A DNA stretch of 16,205 nucleotides from Acidilobaceae archaeon UBA162 (GTDB lineage: Archaea; Thermoproteota; Thermoprotei_A; Sulfolobales; Acidilobaceae), in contig DAJS01000001.1 in the NCBI GenBank assembly GCA_002496425.1, positions 87,505 through 103,709 of the forward strand, given 5' to 3'. This document shows, piece by piece, positions 12,954 through 16,205 of this stretch. The notes beneath the pieces were generated by a model. The model saw only the letters and a list, made by a program, of their open reading frames with translations, did not search any database and had not been told where the DNA came from. Position numbers and translations under genes: made by a program. Within the stretch, counting starts at the first letter, position 1. Each line of letters begins with the position of its first letter.

Positions 12954-13829
12954 ATGAGTGACGAGAAGGTCGGCTTCATAGGTCTTGGAGTTATGGGCTA
13001 CAGGATAGCCGCTAACCTGTACAGGGCGGGCAAGCTAAGCATCGTATATAATAGGACCAGGTCGAAAGCTGAGGAGTTCGCGAAGACCTACGGCGTTGAG
13101 GTTGCCAACTCTGTTGAGGAGCTGGCTTCGAGATCTGATGTAATAATAACTATGCTCTCCGACGATACAGCTGTATCAGAGGTCTTAGGTCATGTGGTGC
13201 CCCTCTCGGAGGGCAAGCTCTTGGTGGACATGTCTACAATATCGCCCTTAACAAGCGCTGAGCTAGCGGCACGTGTGGCCAAGGCAGGTGGATTCATGTT
13301 TGACGCTCCTGTTATGGGTACCTCCATAGACGTTGAGCAGAGGAGGATAACGGTTCTCGTAGGCGGGCCTAAGGAGCAGTTCCCACGCGTCGAGAGGCTG
13401 CTCCAGCCCACGGCAGCCCGCGTGGTCTACATAGGGGGCAACGGCATGGGGCTATATGCCAAGCTAGTCGGCAACATGATGTTTGCCATATTTATGGGTG
13501 GGCTTTCCGAGGCCATAAACTTCGCCAGGGCGGCTGGGCTGACACAAGAGCAGATAATGGACCTGTTCCTTAACATAAGTGGCACCAGGTCGCCCAGCAG
13601 CCAACTTAAGGTACCTAAGATACTGAGCAGCGACTTCAGCACGCAGTTTGCGCTAAAACACATGAGGAAGGACGTGGAGATTATGGTGAGGGAGGCGCAG
13701 AGGCTCAGGGTTCCAGTGCCCATTACGGCGCTCCTGGCAAGCCTGTACAGAATGGCTGAGAACCTAGGTCTCAGCGACCTTGATGTCTCCGCTCTGGCGG
13801 AGTTCTACTCAAAGGTCAGCGCACACTAG
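12954..13829 (+). CDS. NADP-dependent beta-hydroxyacid dehydrogenase (3-hydroxyisobutyrate dehydrogenase family)
   Basis: 291 aa from ATG 12954; the ORF extends to an ATG at 12924, but that codon sits directly behind the TATA box. The Rossmann motif GLGVMG (10-15) starts at the position usual for this family. NRT (33-35) after the second strand suggests NADP preference. DAPVMGTS (117-124) is the substrate-binding loop (DAPVSGG in relatives). GMGLYAKLVGNMM contains the catalytic Lys170 and Asn174. The C-terminal helical domain has the usual KHMRKDVEIM motif. Family members oxidise or reduce 3-hydroxyisobutyrate, tartronate semialdehyde, glyoxylate or succinic semialdehyde. DAPVMG in place of DAPVSGG makes the exact substrate unclear. 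The stop overlaps HMG-CoA reductase by 4 bp (CTAG). Confidence 0.93.
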   Translation: MSDEKVGFIGLGVMGYRIAANLYRAGKLSIVYNRTRSKAEEFAKTYGVEVANSVEELASRSDVIITMLSDDTAVSEVLGHVVPLSEGKLLVDMSTISPLTSAELAARVAKAGGFMFDAPVMGTSIDVEQRRITVLVGGPKEQFPRVERLLQPTAARVVYIGGNGMGLYAKLVGNMMFAIFMGGLSEAINFARAAGLTQEQIMDLFLNISGTRSPSSQLKVPKILSSDFSTQFALKHMRKDVEIMVREAQRLRVPVPITALLASLYRMAENLGLSDLDVSALAEFYSKVSAH

Positions 13830-15082
13830 GTCTTCTTGCCCCGCCCTAGCCTCTCGTGAGCCTTTGCCAGCTCACCTGTGGCCTGCGAAGCCAGCAGGTT
13901 CAGCTCACCGGCAAGCACCGTGGCTGATACTATCTCGGCGAACTTAAGCGCGTTGAGTCCTGGCTCGCTGCCACCACCGGCGACGCCCAATAGCTCCAGC
14001 GCCTCCCTCTGTGTGGGCAACCAGGTGCCGCCACCTACTGTTCCTACCTCAAGGCTTGGCAGCGTGACGGAGATGTACAGGTCCTCGCCCCTGAGCTCGG
14101 TCCACGTATAGGCCATGCTGCTCTCCACGACCTGCGCTACGTCCTGGCCTGTGGCAATGAATACGGCCGCTATTATGTTGGCTGCATGTCCGTTGAAGCT
14201 CGGGCTGCCAGCCACAGCGTTGCCAAGGAGGTTCTTTGAGATGTTGGCATAGTGTACTTCCTCGGGTGTCGTCCTCATTACTTTAGACAACACGTCGCGC
14301 TTCACTACAGCCTCGGCTATAACATACTTGCCTCTGCCTAGAAGCCTGTTGATACTGCTTGGCTTCTTATCAGTACATAGATTGCCGCTAACAGTGATGC
14401 ACCTGTGAGGCCCTGGGTAGTTGTTATCTATGAACGAGCATAAGCGATCTGCAGCAATAGTAACCATATTCATGCCCATGGCGTCACCTGTCTTGAAGAC
14501 TAGCCTGGGCCAGAGCATGTTGCCGACTATGAAGTTCTGCACTTCTACCAACTCTCCATGACTTGTGACCTCCTTAACGACTTTCCTTAGCGTCTCTATG
14601 TTCTCCTTTATCCACGAGGCCAGCCTTTGGGCCTCAACAACGCTGGGTGTCCATATTAGAGGGGCCCTGGCCATACCATCATAGAGTACCTTGGTCCTGG
14701 CACCATCGCTCAGCGTGATCGCCTTGATCCCCCTGTTAACCCCTGCCACAAGAGCCCCCTCAGTGGTTGCCATAGGCACGAAGAACTCACCCTTGGCGTA
14801 GTCACCTTTAACCAACAGGGGGCCTACGACTCCTAAGGGCACCTGTACGGCACCAATAGGGTTCTCTATGTTACGGCCTACGACGCCAACGAAGTCTATT
14901 ACAGTTGAGGCTATAGAGGATAGCTTGACGTTGTACTTCGACTCGAGATAAAGCCTCCTAACCAGGGCAGCCAGGTTCGGGTTACCAAGAAAATCGTCCA
15001 GCTTACTTATAGAGAGTTTTCCCGAGTTAAGTGCCCTAAGGGCCTCACTCACCTTGTTCTCTATCTCTGGGACCTCAGACAT
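13826..15082 (-). CDS. hmgA: Hydroxymethylglutaryl-CoA reductase (class I)
   Basis: 418 aa from the ATG at 15082. A GTG at 15091 would add three residues, but it lies in the AGGTG Shine-Dalgarno that serves the ATG. The enzyme reduces HMG-CoA to mevalonate with NADPH, the committed step of archaeal isoprenoid lipid synthesis. Catalytic residues are all visible: Glu108 (MATTEGALVAG), Lys240 (TDKKPSSIN), Asp314 (ATGQDVAQ) and His409 (KAHERLGR). The NADPH motif DAMGMNM (200-206), the substrate motif ENPIG and the GTVGGGTWLPTQ loop are present. The sequence pattern is class I (soluble, no membrane domain). It is the last gene of a thiolase-DUF35-HMGR unit, overlapping DUF35 by 8 bp (ATG..TGA). 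Confidence 0.97.
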   Translation of the reverse strand: MSEVPEIENKVSEALRALNSGKLSISKLDDFLGNPNLAALVRRLYLESKYNVKLSSIASTVIDFVGVVGRNIENPIGAVQVPLGVVGPLLVKGDYAKGEFFVPMATTEGALVAGVNRGIKAITLSDGARTKVLYDGMARAPLIWTPSVVEAQRLASWIKENIETLRKVVKEVTSHGELVEVQNFIVGNMLWPRLVFKTGDAMGMNMVTIAADRLCSFIDNNYPGPHRCITVSGNLCTDKKPSSINRLLGRGKYVIAEAVVKRDVLSKVMRTTPEEVHYANISKNLLGNAVAGSPSFNGHAANIIAAVFIATGQDVAQVVESSMAYTWTELRGEDLYISVTLPSLEVGTVGGGTWLPTQREALELLGVAGGGSEPGLNALKFAEIVSATVLAGELNLLASQATGELAKAHERLGRGKKT

Positions 15083-15494
15083 CTGGGACACCTATGGCTG
15101 GCCTGAACTTGAGGGCATAGTAGATTAGGCCAGCCTCCCCGTCAACCCTAGTGCGCCTGAGTACGGCCTCAACCTCCATACCCTCCTTGGGCTGGGTCTG
15201 ATCAGTTATGTCGGTAAGCTCGGCGACTACCTTAGTTGCTCCGAGGTCTACTAGGCCAACGTAGACAGGCGACTGCGCCCTGGCACCCTCAGGCACAGCG
15301 TAGACCTTGGTGAAGCTAACTAGCTTGCCATGCTTGGGGAGCTCCACCAGCTCTAGATCCCTGCTGCCGCAGTACGGACAGGCAGGTCTTGGTGGGTAGT
15401 GCACCCTGCCGCAGGCCTTGCACCTGGCTGCCTGAAGCCTGTAAATGGAGTACTTTCTCCTCCAGTGCCTCGATATGGATAGATCCATGCTCAA
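15075..15494 (-). CDS. DUF35 OB-fold/zinc-ribbon acyl-CoA-binding protein
   Basis: 139 aa from TTG; ATG at codon 3 (15488) is an equally good start. The N-terminal rubredoxin-like zinc ribbon has CKACG (Cys25, Cys28) and CPYCG (Cys39, Cys42), followed by the OB-fold (about 48-135) with GKLVSFTKVY and PVYVGLVDL. DUF35 proteins bind thiolase, and in archaea they bridge thiolase and HMG-CoA synthase in one complex that passes acetoacetyl-CoA onward. The gene lies only 3 bp after the thiolase stop and overlaps HMG-CoA reductase. A GGGGTG sequence overlapping the thiolase stop serves as Shine-Dalgarno. Confidence 0.93.
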   Translation of the reverse strand: MSMDLSISRHWRRKYSIYRLQAARCKACGRVHYPPRPACPYCGSRDLELVELPKHGKLVSFTKVYAVPEGARAQSPVYVGLVDLGATKVVAELTDITDQTQPKEGMEVEAVLRRTRVDGEAGLIYYALKFRPAIGVPDV

Positions 15495-15497
15495 AGC

Positions 15498-16205
15498 TCA
15501 CACCCCCTCTACAAGAGACACAAAGGCATTAGACCCAAGACCGTTCATTGACACCACCAGACCCTTCCTGGCACCCCTTACCTGGACGCCAGGGAACTTG
15601 CCGGCAACCTGCAGGGCAGCCTCAGCTACCTGGTAAACTCCGGTGGCCCCTATTGGGTGTCCTCTAGCCTTCAGCCCGCCGCTGGGGTTAACTATAGGTC
15701 CCTTGCCGCCCGTGGGACTGAACCAGCCCTCAGCGACCATCTGCGCGGCCTTGCCCCTAGGAGCGATGCCCAAAGTCTCAAGTATTAGCAGGCCCGTTAT
15801 TGTAAACGAATCATGCACCTCGAGGAGGTCTATATCGTCAGTGTTCACGGCTCCCTGCAGCCTCTTGTAGGCATCAGCCACGCTGGATATGGTAAGCGGA
15901 TCGTCCGCAAGGTCAAGTGAACCGATGTCAGTAGCCGACTCAACGGCGCTCAGCTTGGCCAAAGGCGATTTGGAGGCGTCCTTGTTGGAGAGCACAAGGG
16001 CAGCAGCCCCGTCACCCAGTGGGTAGGTGTCTAGGAGAGTTATCGGGTCAGCTATTGTCTGGGCCTTTGAGACTTTCTCAGGCTTAATGGTGAAGTTCAG
16101 CATCGCGTAGGGGTTCTCCTTTGCGTTGTTGTGCATTAGGGCTGGCCAGAATGAAAGAAGCTCGCGATCGACGTTATAGGAGGCCATGTAAAGCTTAGTG
16201 ACCAT
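15498..16205 (-). CDS. Archaeal thiolase (acetyl-CoA C-acetyltransferase type), C-terminal part
   Basis: The window holds the last 235 residues; the frame is still open at the edge (16205), and the nucleophilic-cysteine half lies outside, since full thiolases are about 390 aa. Visible active-site parts, numbered within this fragment, are LLEVHDSFT (His131 region), NPSGGLKARGHPIGATG (His183) and a final motif SMNGLGSNAFVSL (219-231). The last motif replaces the Cys-GGG of bacterial biosynthetic thiolases and fits the SCP2/archaeal thiolase type. The expected role is condensing two acetyl-CoA to acetoacetyl-CoA for the mevalonate pathway, given the DUF35 and HMG-CoA reductase genes immediately downstream. 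HMG-CoA synthase is expected just outside the window. Confidence 0.93.
   Translation of the reverse strand: MVTKLYMASYNVDRELLSFWPALMHNNAKENPYAMLNFTIKPEKVSKAQTIADPITLLDTYPLGDGAAALVLSNKDASKSPLAKLSAVESATDIGSLDLADDPLTISSVADAYKRLQGAVNTDDIDLLEVHDSFTITGLLILETLGIAPRGKAAQMVAEGWFSPTGGKGPIVNPSGGLKARGHPIGATGVYQVAEAALQVAGKFPGVQVRGARKGLVVSMNGLGSNAFVSLVEGV

Overview
The window reads as a chromosomal segment of a thermophilic crenarchaeon (Thermoproteota). The evidence is a Cren7 chromatin protein, an archaeal Elf1-type elongation factor, Sec61-beta, geranylgeranylglyceryl-phosphate (GGGP) synthase, a class I HMG-CoA reductase next to a thiolase/DUF35 pair, TATA-type promoters close to start codons, GTGA-type Shine-Dalgarno sequences, and heavy use of AGG (Arg) and ATA (Ile). 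TTG starts are very common, with at least seven genes using TTG and three or more using GTG. The fairly high GC content and gene set would fit an Acidilobus-like or Desulfurococcales-like organism. That placement is inference, since no database search was possible.

Layout. 1-114: tail of an unidentified gene. 231-2765: two-gene unit of a MoxR/RavA-type AAA+ ATPase and a VWA (MIDAS) protein. 2762-3622 (-): TatD-like metal hydrolase, divergent from rpiA (3676-4398), which runs into an overlapping SWIM zinc-finger protein (4352-4873). That gene converges on Sec61-beta (4854-5063, -). 5064-5497: a 434-bp AT-rich intergenic region holding a candidate structured RNA with its own TATA box and a 12-bp palindrome. 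5498-5767: MazG-like NTP pyrophosphohydrolase, converging on GGGP synthase (5764-6519, -) and Elf1 (6580-6933, -). 7087-7248: Cren7. 7463-9219: DUF3311 small membrane protein plus a MctP-type solute:sodium symporter whose frame is broken near 8624-8633. 9342-9420 (-): tRNA-Gly(GCC), divergent from an iron-type alcohol dehydrogenase (9486-10637). 10634-11872 (-): acyl-CoA dehydrogenase, preceded by a 129-aa orphan (11897-12286, -). 12386-12904: a 172-aa cysteine-containing orphan. 12954-13829: beta-hydroxyacid dehydrogenase. 13826-16205 (-): thiolase, DUF35 and HMG-CoA reductase, the early mevalonate pathway.

Themes. Two lipid steps are present: thiolase/DUF35/HMG-CoA reductase feeds isoprenoid synthesis, and GGGP synthase makes the first ether bond of archaeal lipids. 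The remaining genes cover heterotrophic carbon metabolism (a carboxylate-type transporter, Fe-ADH, acyl-CoA dehydrogenase, beta-hydroxyacid dehydrogenase, rpiA) and information processing (Elf1, Cren7, tRNA-Gly, Sec61-beta).

Genome architecture is very compact. Four of the five convergent protein-gene pairs overlap by exactly four bases, with both stop codons in one YTAR tetranucleotide, and the fifth overlaps by 20 bases. I found no CRISPR array, insertion sequence or integrated element. The observations most worth following up are the candidate RNA at about 5171-5242, the broken symporter, the SWIM protein with an Sws1-like signature, and the variant Cren7.
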